From Halospina denitrificans (GTDB taxonomy: Bacteria; Pseudomonadota; Gammaproteobacteria; Pseudomonadales; Oleiphilaceae), in assembly GCF_004364635.1 (NCBI RefSeq), contig NZ_SOAX01000001.1:576864-640863 (forward strand): a stretch of 64,000 nt of DNA. The letters are read 5' to 3'. Position 1 is the first letter of the stretch. Each line of letters starts with the position of its first letter. The notes beneath the pieces were generated by a model, which saw only the letters and a list, made by a program, of their open reading frames with translations, did not search any database and was not told the DNA's origin. Shown in pieces: positions 56,001 through 64,000 of the stretch. Position numbers and translations under genes: made by a program.

Positions 56001-56571
56001 CCACGGCCAACAGTCCGCGATGGCGGTTGGCGCCGGCGATAACCCGGGTGCCGAAGGTGATGGCGAACCAGGCCAGGAAGAGCGCGGCAAAAAAACTGAC
56101 GTTATTCCCAAGGCTGAAAGGCGCCTGCCAGTCCTGGGTGGTGGCGGAGCTCCAGGCCAGGGCGATGCCCCTCAGCTGCAGGGCGATGTAGGGCAGGGTG
56201 CCGATCAGGGCCACCACGGCCACGGCGGCGGCGAGTTTCTGGTCCTTGCCATAGCGTGAGCCAATGAAATCCGCGATCGAGGTGACCCGGTTGCGGCTTC
56301 CCGCCACGAGCAGACGCTGGATGAAGGGCCAGGCGAACAGGAACATCAGGATCGGGCCCAGATAGATGGGCAGGAAGGTCCAGCCGCTGTCGGCGGCGTT
56401 GCCCGCCGCCCCGAGGAAGGTCCAGGAGCTGCAATAGACCCCGAGGGACATGCCGTAAAGGAGACCCCGCGCCCTGTGGGGCCATCTCTCCGACTGCTCG
56501 GCCGCCCAGGCCAGCACAATCAGAAGAAGGGCGTAGAGGCCACCGAAGAGGATAAGTTCATTGCTCGCCAT
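53080..56571 (-). CDS. crbS: Symporter-linked hybrid sensor histidine kinase (CrbS/MxtR-like)
   Basis: A 1163-residue protein with an SSS symporter domain of about 13 spans (1-490), a linker, a PAS domain (about 640-760), a coiled coil, a HisKA domain with phospho-acceptor His815 in AGASHDLLQP, an ATPase domain (NFLSNAINYT; DTGPGI) and a C-terminal receiver with Asp1093 in LIADYHLD. CrbS-type kinases are known to couple a transport-like sensing domain to CrbR control of acetate genes. Start MASNELILFG at 56571. The gene is convergent with the PhaC-like gene. Confidence 0.87.
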   Translation of the reverse strand: MASNELILFGGLYALLLIVLAWAAEQSERWPHRARGLLYGMSLGVYCSSWTFLGAAGNAADSGWTFLPIYLGPILMFLFAWPFIQRLLVAGSRNRVTSIADFIGSRYGKDQKLAAAVAVVALIGTLPYIALQLRGIALAWSSATTQDWQAPFSLGNNVSFFAALFLAWFAITFGTRVIAGANRHRGLLAVVAAESAVKLLAFLLLGGLALWLLAGDTGTIPEGPSPFRMDTFGNASFYTQLLISAIAIICLPRQFHVLVVEYHDKQSARWARWMFPLYLALFAIVVLPLVEAARHHLAGMAIPGDSYVLALPAVTGHSWLTAVAFVGALSAATAMVLVATIALSLMISNELFMPVYLKVRDRMNRPRNDLGNVLGQVRQAAILGILFLGWLLEQGARFSEGLSYMGLLAFTSSAQLMPAIVAGLYWSGAHRNGVLTGLVSGTLVWFYTLLLPILTPSGNGWVNDGPWQIAWLAPENLVGTGQFTDPLTHGVLWSLGINILCLVVLSQRSSMTQLDQRQARAFMDPSTGYALSDEDLTPTEVSLHQLYSLIRPVLGPYESSRLWAELEREQEQRLLPFDRATRYTVRATESRLASVIGAASAHRAIRLLERQTPLQMEDIADLMGGTSEQLQFSRHLLQTTLENIPQGISVVDRNLQLVAWNSQYEKLFDYPPRLLYVGCPISRIYEYNAARGLLSDVRNNNINAAVDRRLQMLRSGRPYRLERHMPDGGVIEIRGKPIPSGGYVTAYNDVSEYHRVMTELEEAKSNLEQRVHERTAELSDANESLQRENELRARIEQELHEVHTSKSRFLAGASHDLLQPINAARLLSSTLLRRQGEETPSELRHIDSALASAETLISHLREISRLDSGRLEPSVGNVSVASILEELVNEFRMTAERKGIRLDYIPTTLWVQTDPHLLRRVIQNFLSNAINYTRRGRVLVGCRRSEGSVSIQVWDTGPGITETDQKRIFDEFERLHTDATRDVHGLGLGLPIAMRIARLLEHPLACRSAPGKGSMFGLTIPRGESETTRADKPTASDPQLEGLELICIDNEPHLLAGLQALLGQFGCRVITASSLSEAMQRRPDKAPDLLIADYHLDQHETGIAVAQALMLNWNTTVPVLIISADDSDPIRSAVHKAGYRFLAKPVDAASLRLTLRRLLRRRR

Positions 56572-56597
56572 AACGGCTTACCCTGGAACTACTGATG

Positions 56598-57449
56598 TCA
56601 GGCGTCACGGAGCATGCTGGCATAACCTTCCCGGAAGGTTGGAAACAGGAACGAATAACCGGCCTCCCGAAGACGCCGGTTATCCGCGCGCTTGGAGCCC
56701 ACGCGGCTGTCCTGGCGCGCGTCCGGTTTTACGGGCTCGCAGGCCACGGTTTCGCGGATCCAGGCCACAACGTTGCCGAGTCGGGCGGGTTCGCTGTCGC
56801 TGGCCAGGTAACACGGCGCCAGTTCGACGCCCTCAAGTGCCTTGTTGACCAGAAAACAGGTACTGCCGACCGCGTCGTCTTCATGGATACGGTTGGTATA
56901 GCCGCTGTTCGGGTTGGGCGCAATGCTGCCGTCGATCATTTTCGAAAGCATGCCGTCGCGCCCGTTGCCGTAGATGCCGGAAAAGCGGATGACGGTACCG
57001 GGGATCGGGCCGGCCGTCAGGCGCTGTTCCGCCTCCAGCAGGGCCTGACCGTTATAGCGGTTGGGTTCGGTTACACTGTCCTCGTTCACCCACTCGCCCT
57101 GGTTCTGGGAATAGACCGCCGTCGAGGATATGAAGAATACCCGTTTCGGAGGCGTCCTCTGCTTCCTGAGGGCATCAAGGAGGTTGGTCATGCCCTGGAC
57201 GAAGGTATTGTGGTAGCCGGCTTCGTCGTACTGGTCCGGAGTAAGGCAGACGATCACGGCGTCCACCTCGGGGAGCCGTTCCGCCAGGCTTTGCGGGTCC
57301 AGGAGATCTGCCTGGATCGGCGTCAGTGGCAGCGGGACACGGCTGGCCTGTCGGCGCATGCCGAACACATGATGGTTCTCCGCCAGTGCCAGGCCAATGC
57401 GCTGGCCCAGAGTGCCACAGCCGGCCATGAGAATGCGGGCATCTTGCAT
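56598..57449 (-). CDS. NAD(P)-dependent epimerase/reductase-like SDR protein
   Basis: A 283-residue extended short-chain dehydrogenase, similar to YeeZ-type proteins. The cofactor motif is AGCGTLGQRIGLAL, and FISSTAVYSQNQGEWVNE carries the catalytic region (TAVY). IRFSGIYGNGRDGMLSKM follows. The start MQDARIL has AGGGG upstream at eight bases. Divergent from oxyR with 68 bases between. Substrate unknown. Confidence 0.83.
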   Translation of the reverse strand: MQDARILMAGCGTLGQRIGLALAENHHVFGMRRQASRVPLPLTPIQADLLDPQSLAERLPEVDAVIVCLTPDQYDEAGYHNTFVQGMTNLLDALRKQRTPPKRVFFISSTAVYSQNQGEWVNEDSVTEPNRYNGQALLEAEQRLTAGPIPGTVIRFSGIYGNGRDGMLSKMIDGSIAPNPNSGYTNRIHEDDAVGSTCFLVNKALEGVELAPCYLASDSEPARLGNVVAWIRETVACEPVKPDARQDSRVGSKRADNRRLREAGYSFLFPTFREGYASMLRDA

Positions 57450-57517
57450 TGCGCTGTCCCCTTTCATTTCTTATGCTGCAATAGAAAAATTTAATCACGC
57501 TGGGCCCGGGAGCGGCC

Positions 57518-58483
57518 ATGACACTTACGGAACTTCGTTACATTGTAACCCTGGCTCGCGAGAAGCATTTTGGCCACGCGGCCGAACGCTGCCACGTCAG
57601 CCAGCCTACACTGAGTGTTGCCGTCAGGAAACTCGAGGATGAACTGGGCGTTCCCCTTTTCGAGCGCAGCAAGAACAGCATTCAGGTCACCGAGATCGGT
57701 CGTCGCATTGTGGACCAGGCCCAGCGTGTTCTCGACCAGGCGGGCGTTATCCAGGACCTGGCGGAAGACGGCAAGAATCAGCTCAATTCCCCGCTGAAAG
57801 TGGGGGCCATCTACACCATCGGTCCCTACCTTTTCCCGCACCTGCTTCCGGAGTTGCGTCGGGAGGCACCGGATATGCCGCTGTTCATCGAGGAAGGCTA
57901 CACCGGTGAGCTGCGCTTCAAGCTGCGCCATTCGGAGCTCGATGCCATCATCGTGGCACTGCCCTTTGAGGAGCCCGAGGTGGTGACGCTGCCGCTCTAC
58001 GATGAGCCCTTTGTGGTCCTGATGCCGTCGGAGCACCCCCTGGCCGCGCATGACACCATCAGCAGCGATCAGCTCGCGGACCAGCCGCTGCTGCTGCTCG
58101 GACCCGGTCACTGCTTCCGTGACCAGGTGCTGGAGTCGGTCCCCGAGCTGGTGGAAACCATCAATACCCGGCGCACGGAGTCAGGCGGCATTGTCACGGA
58201 AGGCAGCTCCCTCGAGACCATACGGCACATGGTGGCATCGGGGCTGGGAGTTACGGTGCTTCCCCTGTCGGCGGCTTCGGCGGTCAATTACCGGGAGGAT
58301 ATCCTGGCCGTTCGACCCTTCGAGCATCCGGTGCCCTCGCGGACCGTGGCGCTGGCGTGGCGCGTAACCTTTCCCCGGCCCAAGGCCATTGATGTGCTGG
58401 CCCGGGCCGCGGCCCAGTGTCGTTCCGTGACGGACGGGGAGTCGGACAGCGCCACGGCGCTTCGGCCACCGACGCGGAGCTGA
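57518..58483 (+). CDS. oxyR: OxyR-like LysR regulator with a single redox cysteine
   Basis: A 321-residue LysR regulator close to OxyR: MTLTELRYIVTLAREKHFGH, SQPTLSVAVRKLEDELGV, VGAIYTIGPYLFPHLLP. The peroxide-sensing Cys199 is present in LLLGPGHCFRDQV, and the numbering matches E. coli. The partner, Cys208, is replaced by Val208 (VLESVPEL), so the normal disulfide cannot form. The other cysteines lie in the DNA-binding part and near the end. It is followed after 3 bases by recG, as in Pseudomonas. Gene context supports orthology; mechanism may differ. Confidence 0.88.
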   Translation: MTLTELRYIVTLAREKHFGHAAERCHVSQPTLSVAVRKLEDELGVPLFERSKNSIQVTEIGRRIVDQAQRVLDQAGVIQDLAEDGKNQLNSPLKVGAIYTIGPYLFPHLLPELRREAPDMPLFIEEGYTGELRFKLRHSELDAIIVALPFEEPEVVTLPLYDEPFVVLMPSEHPLAAHDTISSDQLADQPLLLLGPGHCFRDQVLESVPELVETINTRRTESGGIVTEGSSLETIRHMVASGLGVTVLPLSAASAVNYREDILAVRPFEHPVPSRTVALAWRVTFPRPKAIDVLARAAAQCRSVTDGESDSATALRPPTRS

Positions 58484-58486
58484 TCC

Positions 58487-60565
58487 ATGGCCGGACCCGA
58501 AGCCATTGATGTGACGGTGCTCAAGGGTGTCGGGGATAAGCTCGCCCAGCGCCTCGCACGGCTGGGCATCCACAATCTCCAGGATCTGTTGTTCCACCTG
58601 CCCATCCGTTACGAGGACCGCACCCGGATCATGCCCATTGGCCAGTTGCACGTGGGCGATGCGGGTGTTGTTGAAGGCGAGGTGGTCAGCAGCGATGTGG
58701 TTACCGGGCGCCGACGCAGCCTCCAGGTGACTCTGCGGGACAACACCGGTTTCCTGGCCCTGCGGTTCTTCCATTTCAGTGCCGCCCAGCAACGCCAACT
58801 GGTTCCGGGTGCCCGTGTTCGCTGCTACGGCGAGGTGCGCCCGGGCCGGGCGGGACTGGAGCTCTACCATCCGGAATACCAGGTGAATCCCGGCCCTCTG
58901 CCAACCGGGGATCAGGCGACCCTGACGCCGGTCTATCCGCTGACGGAGGGGGTGCAGCAGCCACGAATGCGGGAACTGTGCCGCCAGGCCCTGGCGATGC
59001 TCGACCGCCACCCGATCCGGGAATGGCTTCCCGCCTCGCTTCTGCAGAACTATCAACTCCCGGAGATCAATGACGCCCTGCGTACCCTCCATGCCCCGCC
59101 GGTCAGTGCCGACACCACGGCATTGCTGGAATACCGCCATCCGGCGCGGCACCGGCTGGTCATGGAGGAGCTGCTGGCCCATCACCTGAGCCTGCTGAAA
59201 ATCCGGGCCCAGGTGCAGTCCTGGCAGGCCCTGCCGTTGCTGCCGGGGCAGGCATCGCTGGAGCAGCAGTTCCGGGACTCCCTGGCCTTCAAGCTGACGG
59301 GGGCCCAGGAGCGGGTCAGCCGCGAGATCCGCCAGGACCTGACCCAGCCCCTGCCCATGCTGCGTCTGGTCCAGGGCGATGTGGGATCGGGGAAAACGGT
59401 GGTGGCGGCGCTGGCCGCCCTGCAGGCGATTGAGGCAGGCACCCAGGTGGCGCTGATGGCGCCAACGGAGATTCTTGCGGAGCAGCATTACCTGAGCTTC
59501 CGGGAGTGGCTGGCGCCCCTGGGCCTGACACCCGGCTGGCTTTCGGGGAAGACGCGTTCGCGCCAGCGCCAGGAGGTGCTCGCCGGGCTCGCCAGCGGTG
59601 AGGTCCCGATGGTCATCGGCACCCATGCCCTCTTTCAGGAGGATGTGGTTTTCCAGCGTCTGGCGCTGGTGATCATCGATGAGCAGCACCGGTTCGGCGT
59701 GCACCAGCGCCTCGCGCTCAAGCAGAAGGGTGCATCCGAGGCCACGGTGCCCCACCAGCTGATCATGACGGCAACCCCCATTCCGAGGACCCTGGCAATG
59801 AGCGCCTACGCGGACCTGGATACGTCCGTGATCGACGAGTTGCCGCCGGGGCGCCAGCCCATTGAAACCATTGCCCTGCCGGGATCACGGCGTGATGAGG
59901 TGGTGGAGCGCGTGCGGCGCGCCTGTGCGGAGGGCCGACAGGCCTACTGGGTCTGCACCCTGATCGAGGAGTCGGAAGCCATGCAGTGCCAGGCCGCCGA
60001 GGATACGGCGGCACGACTGCGCATTGAGCTGGAGGAACTGCGCGTCGGACTGGTGCACGGGCGCATGAAGGCATCGGAGAAAGCCGAGGTGATGGGTGCC
60101 TTCAAGGATGGGAACCTGGATCTGCTCGTCGCCACAACGGTGATCGAGGTGGGCGTGGATGTGCCCGCGGCCTCGCTGATCATCATCGAGAACCCGGAAC
60201 GTCTTGGGCTGGCACAGCTCCATCAGCTGCGTGGCCGGGTGGGCCGGGGCAACCGGGACAGCTACTGCGTACTGCTCTATAACCCACCTCTGTCAGACAA
60301 CGGCAAGGCGCGGCTCAAGGTGCTCCGCGAGAGCCAGGACGGATTCGAGATTGCCCAGCGAGACCTCGAAATCCGGGGCCCCGGGGAAGTGCTGGGGACC
60401 CGCCAGACAGGGCTGATGAACTTCCGTATCGCGGACTGGGAGCGCGATCAGCAGTGGCTGGAAGAAGTCCGGGGCATGGCGCCGGAGGTGATGCGGGAAC
60501 CCGAGCGCGTGGATGCGCTTATCCGCCGGTGGCTGGGAGACCGTATCCGCTACGGTGACGTCTGA
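58487..60565 (+). CDS. recG: ATP-dependent DNA helicase RecG
   Basis: A 692-residue helicase that remodels stalled forks and Holliday junctions. The N-terminal wedge domain (DVTVLKGVGDKLAQRLARLG; RYEDRTRIMP) precedes a helicase core with Walker A GDVGSGKT at 296-303, DEQH (IIDEQHRFGVHQR), TATPIPRTLAMS, and ATTVIEVGVDVP and QLRGRVGRGN. Full length. It starts 3 bases after oxyR and is co-transcribed with it. Confidence 0.97.
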   Translation: MAGPEAIDVTVLKGVGDKLAQRLARLGIHNLQDLLFHLPIRYEDRTRIMPIGQLHVGDAGVVEGEVVSSDVVTGRRRSLQVTLRDNTGFLALRFFHFSAAQQRQLVPGARVRCYGEVRPGRAGLELYHPEYQVNPGPLPTGDQATLTPVYPLTEGVQQPRMRELCRQALAMLDRHPIREWLPASLLQNYQLPEINDALRTLHAPPVSADTTALLEYRHPARHRLVMEELLAHHLSLLKIRAQVQSWQALPLLPGQASLEQQFRDSLAFKLTGAQERVSREIRQDLTQPLPMLRLVQGDVGSGKTVVAALAALQAIEAGTQVALMAPTEILAEQHYLSFREWLAPLGLTPGWLSGKTRSRQRQEVLAGLASGEVPMVIGTHALFQEDVVFQRLALVIIDEQHRFGVHQRLALKQKGASEATVPHQLIMTATPIPRTLAMSAYADLDTSVIDELPPGRQPIETIALPGSRRDEVVERVRRACAEGRQAYWVCTLIEESEAMQCQAAEDTAARLRIELEELRVGLVHGRMKASEKAEVMGAFKDGNLDLLVATTVIEVGVDVPAASLIIIENPERLGLAQLHQLRGRVGRGNRDSYCVLLYNPPLSDNGKARLKVLRESQDGFEIAQRDLEIRGPGEVLGTRQTGLMNFRIADWERDQQWLEEVRGMAPEVMREPERVDALIRRWLGDRIRYGDV

Positions 60566-60611
60566 CGTCGAATGGAAAGACGGTTGAGCAGCCCGGGATG
60601 CTCAGCCCGGG

Positions 60612-62144
60612 TCAACGCCCGGTGCGCCGGGCCTGTTTATCGGCATACATGGCTTCGTCGGCACGGGCGAGCGTGATGTCCGCATCCACCATGTCACCGG
60701 GCTGCCAGGTAATGATGCCCAGACTTGGCCCCGCATAATCAATCCGGATCCCGTCCAGCTCATAGTGACCGGAACTGGCGTCCCGGAGTCGTTTCGATAT
60801 GGCGTCACGCTCAGCAGAGGCGTTGTCCGCGTTTTCACTCTTTCCGACGAAGACGAACTCATCACCGCCGTAACGGGCAATGAGGTCTCCCTGCCTGCAC
60901 ACCTCGCGGAGGCGTTCCCCGAATTCGCGCAGAAAGGCATCGCCCACGTCATGGCCATGATGGTCATTGATGGCCTTGAAGCCGTCCAGGTCGATAAAGG
61001 CCACATGCACGGCCTCTTTGCTCCGTTCGGCACGGGCGAGCATGCGTTCCAGCTCCTCGATCAGGCTGCGCCGATTGGGAAGACCCGTGAGGGCATCATG
61101 CAGCGCCGAGTAATGGAGTTCGGTGTTTGCCGCTTCCAGGCGTTCATGGTCAAGGAGACGGCTGGCGAGCAGTGACAGGGAGTTGGCAATGGTGTTCAGG
61201 AGCTGGCGTTCGTCTGGATCCCTGCTGATCTCATGGCCGGAGAGAATAAGCAGCCCGGCTTCGACGGCCTCCTCAGTGCTCACCACGAGCAGGGCCGCGT
61301 CTCCGTGCTCGCCCAGGTCGAGCTGGCGGCGGTAGGCCTTGATCCAGTCAAGGTCATCAGGGGGGAAGATCAGGTGTTCGTGTCCGTGATACACCATGCC
61401 GTCGAGGGCATCCGGGCTGGCCTTGATCAGCAGGGCGGCCAGTCGGGCGGCGTCGGGGTCGCGTTCTCCGAGAGGGCCGCGACGCCCTTCCCGCAGGCGC
61501 ATGGGCACGACCTTTTCCCAGAACCCGGTCTGGGTGAGCCTTTCGGCGACCGCCAGGACGCTTTCCTCGATCGAGGGTGCATTGAGACAGTACCGGCTGA
61601 TGTCGGCGACCAGAGTCATGCGTGCAAGCCGTTTCTGCGCCTCCGTTACGTGGCGGACGCTCTCGCGCAAGCTCAGTTCGCGCTCAATCTGGTTGGCAAT
61701 CAGTTCGACACACAGTGACAGAACCGATCTGGCATTTTCCGGCAACTCAACGGGGTGGGTACTTGCGGCACAGAGGGTGCCGAAGAGTTTGGTTTTACCG
61801 ACATGGATCGGAAGCGTCAGGTAGCTTTTGATTCCCAGTTCACGAGCGGCATTGGAATCGCCCCAGCAGGCCGGCACATCCTCCGTGAAAAAACGCCCCT
61901 CGTCGAGAGCCCGCCGGCACAGGGTATCCTGCCAGGGAACCTCCATTCCCTCCTGCATCTGCAGGGCCCCGGTATTCCGGGAATAGATGATTTTCTGGAG
62001 ACCCTCGGTTTCGTCAATGGCCGTCAGGTATACCGAGTCCATACCCGTAACCTGTTGCCCCAGGTCCAGAAGGGGCCTTGTCAGGGACTCGAGTGAGGCT
62101 GAATCTGTATTGGAGCGGGCGAGACGCTCAAGCAGCTGATCCAT
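60612..62144 (-). CDS. GAF-GGDEF diguanylate cyclase
   Basis: The 510-residue protein has an N-terminal GAF domain (about 20-160; DSVYLTAIDETEGLQKIIYS), a second GAF-like domain (about 185-335), and a C-terminal GGDEF domain (about 345-505) with the active motif GGDEF in ARYGGDEFVFVG and a product-inhibition motif RQGD five residues before it. It is soluble and should make c-di-GMP in response to a ligand bound at GAF. It is convergent with recG. Confidence 0.9.
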   Translation of the reverse strand: MDQLLERLARSNTDSASLESLTRPLLDLGQQVTGMDSVYLTAIDETEGLQKIIYSRNTGALQMQEGMEVPWQDTLCRRALDEGRFFTEDVPACWGDSNAARELGIKSYLTLPIHVGKTKLFGTLCAASTHPVELPENARSVLSLCVELIANQIERELSLRESVRHVTEAQKRLARMTLVADISRYCLNAPSIEESVLAVAERLTQTGFWEKVVPMRLREGRRGPLGERDPDAARLAALLIKASPDALDGMVYHGHEHLIFPPDDLDWIKAYRRQLDLGEHGDAALLVVSTEEAVEAGLLILSGHEISRDPDERQLLNTIANSLSLLASRLLDHERLEAANTELHYSALHDALTGLPNRRSLIEELERMLARAERSKEAVHVAFIDLDGFKAINDHHGHDVGDAFLREFGERLREVCRQGDLIARYGGDEFVFVGKSENADNASAERDAISKRLRDASSGHYELDGIRIDYAGPSLGIITWQPGDMVDADITLARADEAMYADKQARRTGR

Positions 62145-62193
62145 CGTAAAGCTAACCTTTTTGCGTCAAGCGTAGCGCAGGAAAGGAAGCCTG

Positions 62194-62724
62194 TCAGGGA
62201 TTCAGGGTGCTTTTTACAGGGTCAAAAGTCTGGGGTGTGCCGGTGCCCTGCTCGGGTGGTTTTTCCTCGAATCGGTGGAAACGGATGGCAACAGCGGCTT
62301 CCTGGATGTGGTCCGCGTATTCCGCCTCCAGCGCAAACCGTTCCTCATCCAGCCGGCTGATCAGCTTGGGGTCCGCCTGGCGGCGAGCGTCGTGGGTCGG
62401 CATGTGCTCGGTCTTCTCGTATATGGTCTGGAAGACGTTAAAGGGCTTCTGGCTCAGCAGGTCGGGGGCGACGTGATCGAGCAGCCCCTTGATCCGGATG
62501 CAGCCTTCGGAGGGCTCCACCTGCTCCTCTTCAATGGTCCTCGCCAGGATCCGGATGCTTTCAATCATACTGTCCCGGCGCCTTTGCTGCAGTTCGCGCG
62601 TATGTTCCTGGGCCTTGCGGAACTGGCTCAGACGCCGCCAATGGCGCTGGATCACGTAGATAAGCACGGCGATGGCGACCACGCCAACAGCGATCAGGGT
62701 CCATTGCAGTGTTTCAGGAATCAT
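62194..62724 (-). CDS. DUF2489 membrane-anchored protein
   Basis: A 176-residue protein with one N-terminal span (about 8-26) and a helical domain containing SMIESIRILARTIEEEQVEPSE, the DUF2489 signature. Function unknown. It is monocistronic or follows the molybdopterin oxidoreductase gene at 58 bases on the same strand. Confidence 0.85.
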   Translation of the reverse strand: MIPETLQWTLIAVGVVAIAVLIYVIQRHWRRLSQFRKAQEHTRELQQRRRDSMIESIRILARTIEEEQVEPSEGCIRIKGLLDHVAPDLLSQKPFNVFQTIYEKTEHMPTHDARRQADPKLISRLDEERFALEAEYADHIQEAAVAIRFHRFEEKPPEQGTGTPQTFDPVKSTLNP

Positions 62725-62782
62725 GCGACTGGTTGCTCCTAAGGGTGTTCATTGGATGATACGAGCGACAGTGCCCAAACTA

Positions 62783-64000
62783 TCACTCGGATCGCGCCGG
62801 GGATACCGTCACACGCTGGCCGTTGAGCACCGAGACCCCGGAAAGGGTGTCCACCTGGCGATCACTGATCACATCGTTGATGCTGGCGCCAGGGTGTGCC
62901 TGTGCTACAGACAGCTGAATCCCGTTCCGCCCGTGCCCCCAGCCATGGGGAATCGACACCACGCCGGGCATGACGGCGTCGGTGGATTCAACCGGCAGTG
63001 TGATCGTGCCGGCCTCGCTGCTGACCCGGGCGTTGTGGCCATCGATCAGGCCCAGTCGCGCCAGGTCGCGTGGATGCAGCTGCAGGGTGCAGCGCGTCTT
63101 GCCCTTCACCAGACGCTGGCTGTTGTGCATCCAGGAGTTGTTGCTGCGCAGCTGACGCCGGCCAATCAGGTAGAAGGACTGGTCTGACTCTCTGCCTGCA
63201 TTCCCTGTTGCCCTGTGAAGCCGGGGCAGGTCCTCCAGGTACAGCTCCGGCGCCAGATTGGGGCGCCCGGAGCGGGTCTGCAGCCGGCCGGGGAGCGTGG
63301 ACTGGAGGGGCCCCAGGTCCACGCCGTGAGGATGGCGGCGCAGATGGTCCAGGCTCAGCCCCTTGGGGCGTCCCTTCCAGTGACTGTGGCTGGCGGTGTT
63401 CTTCAGCAGGGCACGGAAAGGATTGCCCTCCGGCAACAGATGGTCGCCAAGGTCGGTCAGGGCCTGGAGGGCGGGTCTCAGTGGTGCGGGCGACGTGCCG
63501 TAAGGGCCGGCCCTGAGCATGAGATCCAGTATCCGGTCGGGCCCCAGGGTCTTCAGGGTGCGCCATCCCAGCTCACCGCGCAGGCTGCTTCCCCTCTTGG
63601 TGCGTTCCAGGCGATGGGCCAGCTCAATGAGGATATCCCAGTCACTGCGGGTGTCCGGGTCCGGCGTGAAAAGCGGGTCGCTGAACTTGGCCACATTGCG
63701 CACGGCCAGAGTGTTGAAGGCCAGGTCGTAATGGCTGCGTTCCAGCGGCGCTGTTGGCGGCAGGATGATGTCCGCGTGGCGCGTGGTCTCGTTGATGTAG
63801 TAGTCCACGGAGACCATGAACTCAAGCCCCGACAGGGCCTCGTCCATGCGTTCTCCGGCCGGGCTTGAGAGGACCGGGTTGCCCGCCACCGTCATGAAGG
63901 CCCGGATCTGGCCCTCGCCCGGGGTCAGCATTTCCTCGGCCATGGCGCTGGCCGGGAATTCGCCCCCAAATTCGGGAAGCCCCCGCACCCGCGTGTGCCG
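62783..64000 (-). CDS. Molybdopterin oxidoreductase, C-terminal part
   Basis: The open frame runs from the right edge to a stop at 62783 (about 405 residues). It contains RVRGLPEFGGEFP, YYINETTRHADIILPPTAPLE and a C-terminal molydopterin dinucleotide-binding domain (VNSSQ-like region NSWMHNSQRLV; DGHNARVSSEAGTI; GVVSIPHGWGHG). The N-terminal iron-sulfur and molybdenum-binding part lies outside the window. This type resembles formate-dehydrogenase-like assimilatory oxidoreductases. The partner subunits are not visible. Confidence 0.88.
   Translation of the reverse strand, partial: RHTRVRGLPEFGGEFPASAMAEEMLTPGEGQIRAFMTVAGNPVLSSPAGERMDEALSGLEFMVSVDYYINETTRHADIILPPTAPLERSHYDLAFNTLAVRNVAKFSDPLFTPDPDTRSDWDILIELAHRLERTKRGSSLRGELGWRTLKTLGPDRILDLMLRAGPYGTSPAPLRPALQALTDLGDHLLPEGNPFRALLKNTASHSHWKGRPKGLSLDHLRRHPHGVDLGPLQSTLPGRLQTRSGRPNLAPELYLEDLPRLHRATGNAGRESDQSFYLIGRRQLRSNNSWMHNSQRLVKGKTRCTLQLHPRDLARLGLIDGHNARVSSEAGTITLPVESTDAVMPGVVSIPHGWGHGRNGIQLSVAQAHPGASINDVISDRQVDTLSGVSVLNGQRVTVSPARSE

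Overview
The window looks like chromosomal DNA of a GC-rich, aerobic gammaproteobacterium of the Pseudomonadales/Marinobacter type. The evidence is gene order and gene content: pyrE-crc-rph-yicC-gmk-rpoZ-spoT-ridA, oxyR-recG, and acs beside a CrbR-type regulator and a CrbS-type symporter/sensor kinase. There are many c-di-GMP proteins, a Pseudomonas-type lipase with its foldase, and GspA/GspB of type II secretion. I found no rRNA, tRNA, CRISPR array, phage or intact insertion sequence. The assignment to a genus is inference.

Layout. 1-2.7 kb: an outer membrane protein cut by the window edge, an unknown protein, and two gene remnants. 2.7-6.1 kb: a GspF-like membrane protein followed by gspA and gspB. 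6.2-14.2 kb: an alkylsulfatase-like lipoprotein, a LysR regulator, an OsmC-YcaO fusion protein, a 7TM diguanylate cyclase with a near-perfect CRP/Vfr-type site upstream, and a membrane-anchored hydrolase. 14.2-19.1 kb: a PAS-GGDEF-EAL protein and a CheB-CheR-PAS protein in one minus-strand unit. 19.3-25.9 kb: a cytoplasmic GH84 enzyme, small lipoproteins (one with a long Glu/Arg-rich helix), a deleted short-chain dehydrogenase, a hydrolase, a cold-shock gene and a GAF-EAL phosphodiesterase. 26-28.5 kb: lipase foldase and an unusual secreted lipase carrying an N-terminal ricin-type lectin domain. 28.8-32.2 kb: BamE-like lipoprotein, Mut7-C protein, djlA, a GST and cobS. 32.4-43.7 kb: the housekeeping block polA, a phasin/histone-like protein, a DUF4124 protein, pyrE, crc, rph, yicC, gmk, rpoZ, spoT, ridA. 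43.6-56.6 kb: an acetate block: exonuclease, DUF294 signalling protein, DUF4212/SSS symporter, acs, crbR, a PhaC-like protein and crbS. 56.6-64 kb: an epimerase-like protein, oxyR, recG, a GAF-GGDEF cyclase, a DUF2489 protein and the C-terminal part of a molybdopterin oxidoreductase cut by the window edge.

How the parts fit. The acetate block is the clearest functional unit: the symporter pair and acs diverge from a shared intergenic region holding a 16-bp palindrome and a further half-site, and the two genes expected to encode their regulator system (crbR, crbS) lie just downstream. The lipase and foldase form a second unit whose product would leave the cell by type II secretion, for which gspA, gspB and a GspF-like gene are present about 20 kb away. 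Four c-di-GMP enzymes sit in the window. Two copies of a mosaic inverted-repeat element, with different outer arms but a shared core, lie after polA and between crc and rph. Three gene remnants look like scars of internal or terminal deletion.
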